Shown: positions 43,068 to 51,364 of the stretch, one piece after another
Numbering within the stretch: the first letter of the stretch is position 1
How the letters are laid out: each line of letters opens with the position of its first letter
Assembly (NCBI GenBank): GCA_963834725.1
Contig: CAWICN010000001.1
Location: forward strand, 3,782,001 to 3,846,000
DNA length: 64,000 nucleotides
Direction: 5' to 3'
Source: PALSA-693 sp963834725
Lineage (GTDB): Bacteria > Actinomycetota > Acidimicrobiia > Acidimicrobiales > Palsa-688
Program-made: the position numbers and the translations under genes
Notes under the pieces: generated by a model
Seen by the model: only the letters and a program-made list of their open reading frames with translations
Told to the model about the DNA's origin: nothing
Databases searched by the model: none

Positions 43068-43316
43068 CTATCGGGGTGGGGGCCGGCCCACCCCCAGGGA
43101 GACCAGCAGTCGGTACCGCTCGTAACGGGTTGGCCTGGCCTCGTAGCACACCATCAGCCCGACAGACGGCCCCATGCGTCGGATCAGGCGGCGCACGCTC
43201 TCCTCGTAAGGACAAATCCTCTCCACCACCGGCGACTCTTCCTCAGGGTGCAAGATCCCCACCGAGACAGAGTCCTTGGACACGTCCATCCCCAGATGGA
43301 TCGCTCCTCGCCGGCG
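43068..43316 (-). pseudogene. IS110-family transposase, N-terminal fragment
   Basis: The first 80 residues of an IS110 DEDD transposase are visible: HLGMDVSKDSVSVGILHPEE (first catalytic D), RICPYEESVRRLIRRM and VGLMVCYEARPTRYERYRLL. The sequence ends abruptly at SLGV, about 43068, where unrelated DNA begins. The later catalytic acids and the C-terminal serine domain are missing. Confidence 0.8.
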
Positions 43317-43817
43317 ACCACGACGCGGCAGACTTGTTGATGGCACGGGTCGGCTCACAGCCTGGCAGACCCCGTGATTTCGGGGCTTGGAGCTCAAGGC
43401 TTGCCGTATTGCTTCCTGGACAGTCGAGTCGACGTGAGGGCCGTTGCTGGTGCTTTGTTTGAGCCGAGTGAGAGTTCCGGCCACTGCTGCGGCTCTCAAA
43501 GGAGTAATCCCTCTCGCCGGCTAGCGGCGGCTGAGTTCGTACCCGTCGGCGACTCAGCCGCCGCGCCCAGCCGTCGTATCAGGACCTTAGCGTTGTAGGG
43601 AAGAACCCGACCGGGCCTACGATCCTGTCGCTGGCGGCGCCGGTCTGACCTCACGTCGGCGGTGTAGGCCTGCCAGCGTCGAGAGGCAACTGTCACTTCC
43701 GGGAGAACCCCGGTTGGTTGCGCAACGAGTGCGGCCGCCGCCGGGCTCAACCAGCGACCGGCCTGGGCCCGAGCCGCCGGTGGCGTACCACCAGGAGCGG
43801 GTGGATAGTGTCACCAC
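43317..43817. other. Region without a recognised gene
   Basis: Upstream side of the IS110 fragment and leader of the SDR gene. Short frames on both strands show no family similarity. No terminal repeats of an insertion element could be identified. Confidence 0.45.
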
Positions 43818-44606
43818 GTGCCTCTCGTCGACCGGTTCCGCCTCGACGGTAAGGTCGCCGTCATCACCGGCGCCAGTCGTGGCATCGGTGCCGCGTCGGC
43901 GGCTGCCCTCGCCGAGCTCGGCGCTGACCTTGTCATCGCGGCCCGCTCGGCCGAAAAACTCGCCATTATCAAGGATCGCGTTGCTGGCTTGGGCCAGCGC
44001 GCCGTCACCGTGGCCTGCGATCTAAGCGATCTCGCCAGTATGGAGCGGCTTGTCGACGCGGCGATCAACGAGCTCGGCGGACTCGACATCGTGGTCAACA
44101 ATGTGGGTGGTGCCATGCCGCGGCCGTTTCTCGAGACGACGGTCGTGGCGATGGAGGACGCCTTTCACTTCAATGTCAGCACCACCTTCCAGTTGACGCG
44201 TCTCGCCGTCCCGGCCCTGCTGGAGCGGGGCGGAGGCAGCGTCGTGAACATCACGTCGGTGATGGGCCAGCTGTCGGATCGCGGCTACGCCGCCTATGGA
44301 ACCGCGAAGGGCGGGGTGACCCACTTGACTCACCTTTTGGCCGCCGACTTGGCGCCGCGGATCCGCGTCAACGCCATCGCCCCGGGTTCGATCGAGACCG
44401 AGGCGCTCGCCCTGGTGCTGAACGACGAACTCGAGCAGTTGATGGTCGCTGCAACGCCGATGCGCCGACTCGGCACCGTCGAGGACATCGCCCTCGGCGT
44501 GGCCTACCTCGCTTCGGACGCGTCGAGCTACGTCACCGGCCAGGTGCTGGCGATAGATGGGGGCCTCACGTTCCCGAGCATGTCGCTCCGGATCCCCGAC
44601 CTTTAG
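43818..44606 (+). CDS. Short-chain dehydrogenase/reductase (SDR)
   Basis: A complete 262-residue classical SDR. The cofactor motif TGASRGIG is at about residues 18-25, VNNVGG is near 94, catalytic serine in VVNITSVMGQ, and the YAAYGTAKGG motif gives Y-x3-K. The C-terminal IDGGLTFPS closes the fold. The preceding ITGASRGIGAASAAALAELG suggests NAD(P)H use. The initiator is GTG 43818 (valine codon before PLVDRFRLDG). The enzyme reduces or oxidises an alcohol/ketone; no pathway context is given by the neighbours. Confidence 0.92.
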   Translation: MPLVDRFRLDGKVAVITGASRGIGAASAAALAELGADLVIAARSAEKLAIIKDRVAGLGQRAVTVACDLSDLASMERLVDAAINELGGLDIVVNNVGGAMPRPFLETTVVAMEDAFHFNVSTTFQLTRLAVPALLERGGGSVVNITSVMGQLSDRGYAAYGTAKGGVTHLTHLLAADLAPRIRVNAIAPGSIETEALALVLNDELEQLMVAATPMRRLGTVEDIALGVAYLASDASSYVTGQVLAIDGGLTFPSMSLRIPDL

Positions 44607-44783
44607 CCCTGGATCGCCGTCGCCACCAGGCCCCGATCGGCAGCCAGGGTGGCTCGCTGGTTCATACCGCGCCGACATCGAGCACCCAGCCTCTGAATAC
44701 ACCTGCATCCCGAGCAGTGAGAGCACGGAGTGGCCCACGATAGGCCCTGGGCTCGGACCCAACTCGCAGCTCCGCCGTGACAT

Positions 44784-44800
44784 AGTAGTCTACTTCGCAT
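44784..44800 (+). promoter_or_regulatory. Dyad just upstream of the ArsR gene
   Basis: AGTAG-T-CTACT (44784-44794) ends six bases before ATG 44801. The region has no Shine-Dalgarno, so the transcript may be leaderless and the dyad may overlap the promoter. ArsR autoregulation is inferred. Confidence 0.35.
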
Positions 44801-45151
44801 ATGATATTGTCCATCGAAGAAGATATTGATACCGTGCTGGCGGCTCTCTCCGACCCGATTCGACGCCAAGTAGTGGAGCTGCTGGGCGGCGGTCCCCGGC
44901 GCGCCGGCGACCTGGCACAGGGGGTGGGCATGCCGGCGACGACGCTGTCCCGACATCTCAAGCAGCTGCGCGACAGCGGGATCGTCGATGTGGTCACGGT
45001 CGAGGATGATGCAAGAGGCAGGGTGTATTCGCTTCGGGGCGATCGGATGATCGCGCTGCAAGCGTGGATCGATCAGGTCTCGGCGGGCTGGTCGCATCAG
45101 CTCGGGAGGTTCAAGGCTCATGCTGAGCGAAAGGGGAAGACCCGTGGATAG
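44801..45151 (+). CDS. ArsR-family transcriptional regulator
   Basis: A 116-residue winged-helix regulator: IDTVLAALSDPIRRQVVELL, then GDLAQGVGMPATTLSRHLKQ (recognition helix) and VYSLRGDRMIALQAWI. No ELCV-type arsenic cysteines are present, so it belongs to the non-metal ArsR group that is co-encoded with SRPBCC proteins. Its stop lies eight bases inside the next gene. In characterised pairs this regulator represses the downstream SRPBCC gene; the inducer is unknown here. Confidence 0.9.
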   Translation: MILSIEEDIDTVLAALSDPIRRQVVELLGGGPRRAGDLAQGVGMPATTLSRHLKQLRDSGIVDVVTVEDDARGRVYSLRGDRMIALQAWIDQVSAGWSHQLGRFKAHAERKGKTRG

Positions 45152-45590
45152 CGATGTGGCGTCGGCGTCGGTGGATGTAGCCGTCGATCAGGAGGCGGCA
45201 TTTCGGATCTTCACCGAGGATGTGGGGGAGTGGTATCTGATCGATCGCCACACTGTGGTTGATCACACGAAGACCAAGACGCTGCGTTTTGACCCGTGGG
45301 TCGGGGGTCGTTTCCGGGCCGTTTACGACCTGGACACGGGGGAGGGCGACCAGGGTGCCCTGATTACCGCGTGGGAGCCTCCTCATCGGCTGGTGTTCGT
45401 GGACTCCCGTGAAATGGAGGTGGAAGTCATGTTCCAGCCGATCGACGGAGGCTGTCGGGTGACGATAGAACAGCGTGGCTTTGACAAGCTCGACCCTGAG
45501 CTTGCTGGTCGCGTCCACGAGCACGGGTGGTTCGTTCACCTGCCCGAGTGGTTCGGGGAGTATGTGTCCACCGAGCGGTTCTCCGCCTAG
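45144..45590 (+). CDS. SRPBCC/AHSA1-type protein, partner of ArsR
   Basis: A 148-residue SRPBCC (AHSA1/YndB-like) protein. ASVDVAVDQEAAFRIFTEDV opens the fold, RFDPWVGGRFRAVYDLDTGE is the conserved GGRF region, and LITAWEPPHRLVFVD and GCRVTIEQRGFDKL follow, in the right order. GTG 45144 overlaps the ArsR stop; a start at 45120 is also possible. The fold binds hydrophobic ligands. Paired genes of this sort respond to small molecules, but none is identified. Confidence 0.88.
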   Translation: MDSDVASASVDVAVDQEAAFRIFTEDVGEWYLIDRHTVVDHTKTKTLRFDPWVGGRFRAVYDLDTGEGDQGALITAWEPPHRLVFVDSREMEVEVMFQPIDGGCRVTIEQRGFDKLDPELAGRVHEHGWFVHLPEWFGEYVSTERFSA

Positions 45591-46521
45591 GAGGCGCTGG
45601 TAAGCACTGCCCGGGCCTGGTGAGAATGTGCTTACGGGGCGGTGAGCACCAGGGTGGGCGGCAGCCCGTTCTTTTCTGCAGCGAATCTGCCCTTTCGGGA
45701 TTTTCTGTAGCGAATCCCGCCCAATTGTTGCCGTGCGTCGCGACAGAGAATGATCCGTGCCGCCTGGTCGTGCCACGGAGCGTGGCGGCCCCCAGGGCCA
45801 GGCGAGAGCGCCGACCCGGCGATGCGCTCGTCCCCCCGGCGTCTCGTCAGGAAGATCGACAAGGGTAACTCGCTGCTTATCATTGTTAGTGAATATATTG
45901 GCCTAACAGTGGTTGTGGGCGCTCCCTGGATCTTGTCGATCGCGCGACGCCCGCCACTTCTGGCACCATGGATCCAGGAAACATGGGCACGAAGGGGATT
46001 AATGCGGGGCGGCTTGAGCCGGTTAACAATTTACACGCGGCCGGCATGGTCCTGGCCGTCCGCCAACAGGGCCCTTGGCGCCCGGTCCCGACCAGGGGCG
46101 CTGCCCGCCCCCAGGCCTTGACGTCGGAGCGGCGCTTCGATGCACACGGTGGTCGCGCCCAACTCGGCGTCAAGGCTGGGGTGTACTCGGGGGGCGGGTG
46201 TGTCACGTAGCCACTCGGCCAGCCTCGCACCGGCCCACAGCAGCTTTGAGGCACGGTAAGCCGGGTCGCCGTTAAGACGTCTCGAGGGCACTGCGGCCCA
46301 CGGCCCGAGCGACATCGCTCAGCTTGGACGCCCGTTCTCGCGCCTACTCCCGGCCTCTCTCAGGATTCATACTATGCAAGCTTGTAATACTATAAAAAGC
46401 ACTGTCGTCAGCGAAGTCGAAATTGTTCGCCTGGAGTTCATCTCACGTTCACCCCAGGGTTGGGTAAAACCGGGCTGGCCCTGGGAGAGTATGGCGGTGA
46501 CATCCGCGGGCGGGGAGCGCT
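45591..46521. other. Long region without a recognised gene
   Basis: 930 bp with no supported gene. On the minus strand (46031-46315) the stretch SRRLNGDPAYRASKLLWAGA then RLAEWLRD has coding-like composition but no known family. An AT-rich block at 46368-46400, containing CAAGCTTG between two ATACTAT copies, is the likely promoter region of the downstream transporter. Confidence 0.4.
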
Positions 46522-48003
46522 TTGGTGACAGAAAGCCAGCTTGACGGACCCGCGCCGACTGCTCTGGCCGCTTTGAACGGTAAGGCCGCCGTCGGCGCCC
46601 GGCGATCCGAGGACCTGACGACCGGGTTAACCGTGAGTGACGTCCTCAACGAGGCACCCACGAGCCGCTTCCACCATCGGGCCGTGGTCATCTCCGGGAT
46701 GGGCTTCTTCACGGACGCCTACGACCTGTTCGTGATCGCTACCGTGGCCGTGCTGGTGAAAGCCCAGTGGCACTTGTCCACCACCGAGACCAGCTGGGTG
46801 ACGGGATCGGCCATCCTGGCCGCTTTCGTAGGGGCGTTGGTGTTCGGCCGCATCGCCGACCTGGCGGGCCGCAAGGTGATCTACACCACCGTGGCGGTCA
46901 TCATGATCGTCGGCGCCCTGGCCTCGGCGTTGGCCCCCGGGGTGGTGTTCTTGATCGTGGCCCGCTTCGTGCTGGGACTGGGCATCGGCGGTGACTACCC
47001 GGTGTCGGCCGTGTTGATGAGCGAATATGCCAACCGGCAAGACCGAGGCCGCCTGGTCGGCCTGGTCTTCTCCATGCAAGCCCTCGGTCTCATCGTTGGC
47101 CCCCTGGTCGGGCTCCTGCTACTGAGCTCCGGAATCAGCCACAACCTGACCTGGCGGCTCATGTTGGGCCTGGGTGCCCTGCCCGCCGCCGCGGTTGTCT
47201 ATCTGCGCTCCAAGATGCCGGAGTCGCCTCGCTTTCGGGCCCGGGTGCAGGGCCAGGCCGATCAGGCCGCCGAGCAGCTGCAGAGCTTCGCCGACGGGGC
47301 CGTGAACGCCGCGGGCGCACACGGCGATCGTGTCCAGCACCTGGGCCTGCGGACCCTGCTGACCACCCGAAGGCTCGCTATCTTGGTGTTCGGCACGGCC
47401 GGCACCTGGTTCCTCTTCGACTACGCCTACTACGGCAATACCCTGTCGCTGCCCGCCATCCTCAAAGAGGTCGCCCCCCACGCCAGCCTGGAACTCAAGC
47501 TGGTGTGGACCCTGATCCTGTTCGCCGTGTTCGCCCTGCCCGGCTACTTCCTGGCCGTGGCGAAGATGGACCGCATCGGACACCGCCGCCTGCAGTTCAT
47601 CGGGTTCGCCATGATGGCCGCCTGCTTCCTGGTCCTCGGCTTTATCCCCGCCCTGACCACCGCCGTCGTGCCCTTCATCGCCATCTTTGGGATTAGCTAC
47701 TTCTTCACCGAGTTCGGACCCAACACCACCACCTTCGTCCTCCCCTCTGAAGTCTTTCCCGTCAGCACCCGCACCACCGGGCATGGCATCGCCGCCGGCA
47801 TCGGCAAGCTGGGCGCCTTCGTCGGGGTGTTTGTGGTGCCACAACTCCAGAACGCCATCGGCCTGCGCGGTCTCCTAATCGTGGCCGGAGTTGCTGCTGT
47901 ATTGGGCTACCTCTTGACCGCCGTTCTGCCCGAGCCTGCCCAGCGCACCCTGGAAGAGGTCGCCGGCGACGATGAGGACAGCCCGTCCACAGTCGCGGCC
48001 TAG
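46522..48003 (+). CDS. MFS transporter (phosphate:H+ symporter/PHS-like)
   Basis: A 493-residue major facilitator with twelve predicted membrane helices. The family signature GRIADLAGRKVIYTT is in the 2-3 loop. RFVLGLGIGGDYPVSAVLMS and EYANRQDRGRLVGLVF match the conserved PHS helix 4-5 segment, and GPNTTTFVLPSEVFPVSTR matches helix 10-11. These are typical of the PHS group (Pho84-like) and related sugar/aromatic acid porters. It probably imports phosphate or an organic anion with protons. GTG 46522 is preceded by GGGGAG. The N-terminal 50 residues are a cytoplasmic tail without known domain. Confidence 0.9.
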   Translation: MVTESQLDGPAPTALAALNGKAAVGARRSEDLTTGLTVSDVLNEAPTSRFHHRAVVISGMGFFTDAYDLFVIATVAVLVKAQWHLSTTETSWVTGSAILAAFVGALVFGRIADLAGRKVIYTTVAVIMIVGALASALAPGVVFLIVARFVLGLGIGGDYPVSAVLMSEYANRQDRGRLVGLVFSMQALGLIVGPLVGLLLLSSGISHNLTWRLMLGLGALPAAAVVYLRSKMPESPRFRARVQGQADQAAEQLQSFADGAVNAAGAHGDRVQHLGLRTLLTTRRLAILVFGTAGTWFLFDYAYYGNTLSLPAILKEVAPHASLELKLVWTLILFAVFALPGYFLAVAKMDRIGHRRLQFIGFAMMAACFLVLGFIPALTTAVVPFIAIFGISYFFTEFGPNTTTFVLPSEVFPVSTRTTGHGIAAGIGKLGAFVGVFVVPQLQNAIGLRGLLIVAGVAAVLGYLLTAVLPEPAQRTLEEVAGDDEDSPSTVAA

Positions 48004-48078
48004 ATCAGACGAAGGCGTCGCAGCCACTGCGCCTACGGGTCCGACTGTAGGGGCGCTCTTTTCCTGGCGCGCCGGTAC

Positions 48079-48582
48079 CTAGCGGCCCTCCGCAGCGAGG
48101 ATCCGAACAGCCGCGGGCAGGTCTGCCAGGGTGCCGATGGTCAGTCCTCGGTCCGCCAGCCGCCATTGCTGACCGGCTGACAGCCAGACGGTGCGTAGCC
48201 CGGCACGAACGGCGGGAACGATGTCCCGGTCGTAGCTGTCGCCGACCACGATGACCTCGGCTGGATCCAGGTCGAGATATGTGAGTACTGCCGGCCAAAA
48301 GGCGTGGTCTTCTTTGGTCACTCCCACGGTGGTGGGAGTGATGACGTCGGCGATGTACTGCGCCAGACCTACCCGTGCGAGTGCACGGCGCACGTCATCG
48401 GGCCTGGATGCCTGCGCGTTAGAAACGACGATCAGTCGCGCCCTCTCGCACAGGATGGCGAGTGCCGGCGCCGCGCCGGTGACGGTTTCGACTTCCGGCC
48501 AATCCGCCATCGGGCCGTCGTAGGGCAATACCCGCATGAGTGTGTCACCCCAATCAAGCAGAACCGTCAGCGGCAGCGACAC
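48079..48582 (-). CDS. HAD-superfamily hydrolase
   Basis: A HAD hydrolase of 167 residues when started at GTG 48582 (an open frame continues to 48663). Motif I is LLDWGDTLM (nucleophile D and general acid D). Motif II is RLIVVSNAQAS, the motif III lysine is in GVTKEDHAFW, and motif IV is VIVVGDSYDRDI. The cap is a small helical insert between motifs I and II, as in phosphoglycolate-phosphatase-like enzymes. The substrate is a phosphorylated small molecule not identifiable from sequence. It lies convergent with the MFS gene upstream and divergent from the DUF899 gene. Confidence 0.85.
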   Translation of the reverse strand: MSLPLTVLLDWGDTLMRVLPYDGPMADWPEVETVTGAAPALAILCERARLIVVSNAQASRPDDVRRALARVGLAQYIADVITPTTVGVTKEDHAFWPAVLTYLDLDPAEVIVVGDSYDRDIVPAVRAGLRTVWLSAGQQWRLADRGLTIGTLADLPAAVRILAAEGR

Positions 48583-48737
48583 GATCCCATTCTGTCGGAA
48601 GCGCGATGATGGCGGCCCTGATGCTTCCGGGCTCTGGTCCCGCGGGCGCGCCGACGCGTTCATTACGGTGGCGAGGTGTCGACCTTGCCCGGCCGCAAGT
48701 TGTCGGCTCTTACCTTGGTAAGAGGAAGGAGGAAGAC

Positions 48738-49490
48738 ATGACTGATCACAAGGTGGGTACCCGGGAACAGTGGCGGGCGGCCCGCCTGGAGTTGCTCGAG
48801 GCCGAGAAGGCGCTCACGCGCCGGAGTGACGATGTGGCCAAGATGCGCCAGCAGCTGCCCTGGGTGCCGGTCGAGAAGGAGTACCGCTTCGACACCGGCA
48901 CTGGCCCGGCTTCGCTCGCTGATCTCTTCCAGGGGCGCTCGCAGCTGCTCCTGTATCAGTTCATGTTCGGCCCCGAGTATGAGGCTGGCTGCCCGGCGTG
49001 CTCGGCTATCGCCGACGGCTTCGACGGCGTCGTCGTGCACCTGGCCAATCACGATGTAAGCCTGTGGGCGGTCTCGCGTGCTCCGCAGGCCCAGCTGGAG
49101 AACTACAAAAAGCGCATGGGCTGGAGCTTTCCCTGGGCGTCGTCGCAGGACAGCGACTTCAATTACGACTTCCAGGCCACCATCACTCCGGAGCAGCAGC
49201 AGTCGGGGCAGGTCGAGTACAACTTCCGCATTGTGGACATGCGCCCCGACCCGAACGCCAAGGACGGCCCCAATGCTTCGCCCGTGGGGACGGACCTGGC
49301 CACGTACTCTCGACAGATGCCGGGCATGACCGCCTTCGCCCTCGATGACGGGGTCGTGTATCACACCTACTCCACCTACGCTCGGGGTCTCGACATTCTG
49401 TGGGGCGCCTATCAGTGGCTCGACCGGGCGCCGCTGGGGCGGAATGAGACCGACTTCTGGTGGCGGCGGCATGACGAGTACAGCGCCTAG
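48738..49490 (+). CDS. DUF899-family thioredoxin-like protein
   Basis: A 250-residue DUF899 protein. The diagnostic blocks LPWVPVEKEYRFDTGTG, QFMFGPEYEAGCPACSAIAD (CxxC-like Cys pair), KKRMGWSFPWASSQDSDFNY and HTYSTYARGLDILWGAYQWL are all present. The fold is thioredoxin-like; many members sit near oxidative-stress genes and are annotated as dithiol-disulfide isomerase-like. The CPAC motif supports a redox role (inference). AGGAAGGAGGAAG precedes ATG 48738, a strong site that decides this start over the longer frame at 48540. Confidence 0.9.
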   Translation: MTDHKVGTREQWRAARLELLEAEKALTRRSDDVAKMRQQLPWVPVEKEYRFDTGTGPASLADLFQGRSQLLLYQFMFGPEYEAGCPACSAIADGFDGVVVHLANHDVSLWAVSRAPQAQLENYKKRMGWSFPWASSQDSDFNYDFQATITPEQQQSGQVEYNFRIVDMRPDPNAKDGPNASPVGTDLATYSRQMPGMTAFALDDGVVYHTYSTYARGLDILWGAYQWLDRAPLGRNETDFWWRRHDEYSA

Positions 49491-49652
49491 CCAAGAGGAA
49501 GGGTTGGAGGCCGCCGATCCAGGACGCGATGTCGGAGATGACTTCGGGGTCTACGGGTCCGGGGCCAGGTGTAGTCGGCGGGCGACGGCGGCCCTTTGCC
49601 GTCGATGAGCAGGTGGTCGGCTCGCGCCGGGCGGCACCCAGGACGCGAGTAG

Positions 49653-49976
49653 GTGACGATATGGCGCATCGAAGGACATTCGCTGGCATCCAGGGAGTAC
49701 CACAGTTGCCAGGAGTTCATCGACGAGGTCCTCGTTCCATTCGGGGCCCGATTCGACCAGGGCGAGCGGTTTCGGCCGACGACCATCCGGTCGATTACGG
49801 CAGAAGACGACATGGTGGTTGTCGTCTGGGACGGCCGCGGCGTGGCCAACGATGGCCAACCGTACGCAAACAGCTACGCCTGGATCATGCGCCTCGCCGG
49901 CGGCAAGGTGGTCAACGGAACCGCGTTCTACGACAGCATCTCGTTCAACGACCTCTGGACTCGCGTCCGGCCGTGA
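49653..49976 (+). CDS. NTF2/SnoaL-like protein, possibly 5'-truncated
   Basis: A 107-residue frame from GTG 49653 whose blocks GHSLASREYHSCQEFIDEVL, VPFGARFDQGERFRPTTIRS, MVVVVWDGRGVANDGQPYAN and KVVNGTAFYDSISFNDLWTR match NTF2/SnoaL-like proteins. Family members carry about 25 more N-terminal residues (first helix). The preceding DNA has a stop directly before the GTG and no continuation, so the gene may have lost its start, or the protein may be a short variant. The fold is a ligand-binding cone; function unknown. Confidence 0.7.
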   Translation: MTIWRIEGHSLASREYHSCQEFIDEVLVPFGARFDQGERFRPTTIRSITAEDDMVVVVWDGRGVANDGQPYANSYAWIMRLAGGKVVNGTAFYDSISFNDLWTRVRP

Positions 49977-50056
49977 GCGGCACTGGCCGCCGCCACGATG
50001 GTGGTGTTCGCTGCGACACGCTTGAGAATTACTGGTGTCGCTCCGTCTCGATTGAC

Positions 50057-50683
50057 ATGAAGCTCACAGTTCAAACGTTCCTTACCCTCGATGGCGTGAT
50101 GCAGGCCCCCGGGGGACCTGAGGAAGATCCAAGCGACGCCTTTACTCACGGCGGCTGGCAGGCCCTGTTCCCCGACCCCGCCGTCGGCGAGTTCGTCACC
50201 GAGCTCAACAGCCACGCCAGCGCCTTCTTGTTCGGTCGCAGAACGTTCGACATCTTCCGCGGCTACTGGCCTGACCAGACCGACCCCGCCAACCCCATTG
50301 CCACCGCGATCAACTCACGGCCCAAGTACGTCGTGTCCAACTCGCTCAGCGAGGCCGATGCCATGTGGCGCGGCGAGCACCCTGACACCGCTCGCCTCGT
50401 GACCGGCGACGTCGTCGCCGCAGTGCAGGCGCTGAAGGACGAACCCGGGGAGGAGCTGCAGATCTGGGGAAGCGGCAAACTGCTCCAGACACTGTTGCAG
50501 CACGAGCTCGTTGACCGCTTCCGCCTGATGACGTTTCCGCTGGTGCTCGGCTCCGGTCGCCGCTTGTTCAACGACGGAATCCTCCCGGCGACGATGCGCC
50601 CTGTCGACCTCACCACGACCGATCTTGGCGTCGTCATCGGCACCTACGAACCAGCCGGTCCGGTTCAGCACGGCGAGATGTAA
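50057..50683 (+). CDS. Dihydrofolate reductase-like (RibD C-terminal) protein
   Basis: A 208-residue RibD-C reductase, fifth member of the family in the window. MKLTVQTFLTLDGVMQAPGG starts the fold; AFLFGRRTFDIFRGYWPDQT, RPKYVVSNSLSEADAMWRGE, GEELQIWGSGKLLQTLLQHE and VDRFRLMTFPLVLGSGRRLF follow in family order. ATG 50057 lies two bases after a weak GATTGAC; the upstream frame is not related. Its isolation from the four-gene cluster at 36-40 kb suggests independent acquisition. Activity is unknown. Confidence 0.9.
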   Translation: MKLTVQTFLTLDGVMQAPGGPEEDPSDAFTHGGWQALFPDPAVGEFVTELNSHASAFLFGRRTFDIFRGYWPDQTDPANPIATAINSRPKYVVSNSLSEADAMWRGEHPDTARLVTGDVVAAVQALKDEPGEELQIWGSGKLLQTLLQHELVDRFRLMTFPLVLGSGRRLFNDGILPATMRPVDLTTTDLGVVIGTYEPAGPVQHGEM

Positions 50684-50845
50684 CCGCCGGTGATGCCTGT
50701 GTCAGGCCGTCACCCACCTCGGCTGCCATCATCGCCACCCCGCGCGAATCCTGGGCACCGATGTTCGGCGCTCTAGTGTCTTAGGTGTGCAGGAAGGCCC
50801 CAGCAACGTCCCAAGGACGTGAGTCGAGGGTCGAAAGCGGTCACA

Positions 50846-51229
50846 ATGGGATTCAGTCACAACATCGAAGACGTCGTCCAGGTCGTGGAGGCGGTGGGGG
50901 TGGCCGTCCTGGTGATCGGTGGGCTGCTCGTCTTTCTTCATGCCTCAGTTCGCTATCTGATCCCGGCGCGTAGAGCCAACGCTTACCACTACTTCAGGAG
51001 ACACCTGGGGCGCGTCATCTTGCTAGGGCTGGAAGTGCTCATCATGGCCGACATCATCAGAACCGTGATTGTCAACCAGACCGCAGAGAGTGTGGCCGTA
51101 CTGGCGACCATTGTGGTGGTCAGGATTGTGCTGGCCTGGTCGCTCGATGTCGAGATCGACGGAGTCTGGCCATGGAGAAAAAGTCGGGCCATCGTCGACG
51201 GACCGGACCAAGCTCACGACGCGAGCTGA
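50846..51229 (+). CDS. DUF1622 membrane protein
   Basis: A 127-residue membrane protein with three helices: VVEAVGVAVLVIGGLLVFLH, RVILLGLEVLIMADIIRTVI and AVLATIVVVRIVLAWSLDVE. This is the DUF1622 layout, with the conserved GLEVLIMADIIRT segment. The family has no assigned activity and is common in Gram-positive and proteobacterial genomes. ATG 50846 gives a short cytoplasmic N-terminus; an upstream in-frame ATG at 50819 is possible. The C-terminal tail is polar and probably cytoplasmic. Confidence 0.9.
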   Translation: MGFSHNIEDVVQVVEAVGVAVLVIGGLLVFLHASVRYLIPARRANAYHYFRRHLGRVILLGLEVLIMADIIRTVIVNQTAESVAVLATIVVVRIVLAWSLDVEIDGVWPWRKSRAIVDGPDQAHDAS

Positions 51230-51364
51230 GACAACGGAGGACTGCAATAGCGCCGGCGCCGGCCGCTCTCGCGTCCGTCTTCGGCCCGGCCGTGCGGCCC
51301 AGTCCAGCGCGGCTATGGCCAGTCGAGGCGGTGAATGCGCTCCCGGCGAACGGGCCAGGGGCAG

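Noticed and set aside
43068..43316. Mobile IS110 element with active transposase
   Set aside because: Only the N-terminal quarter is present; the later catalytic residues and element ends are missing.
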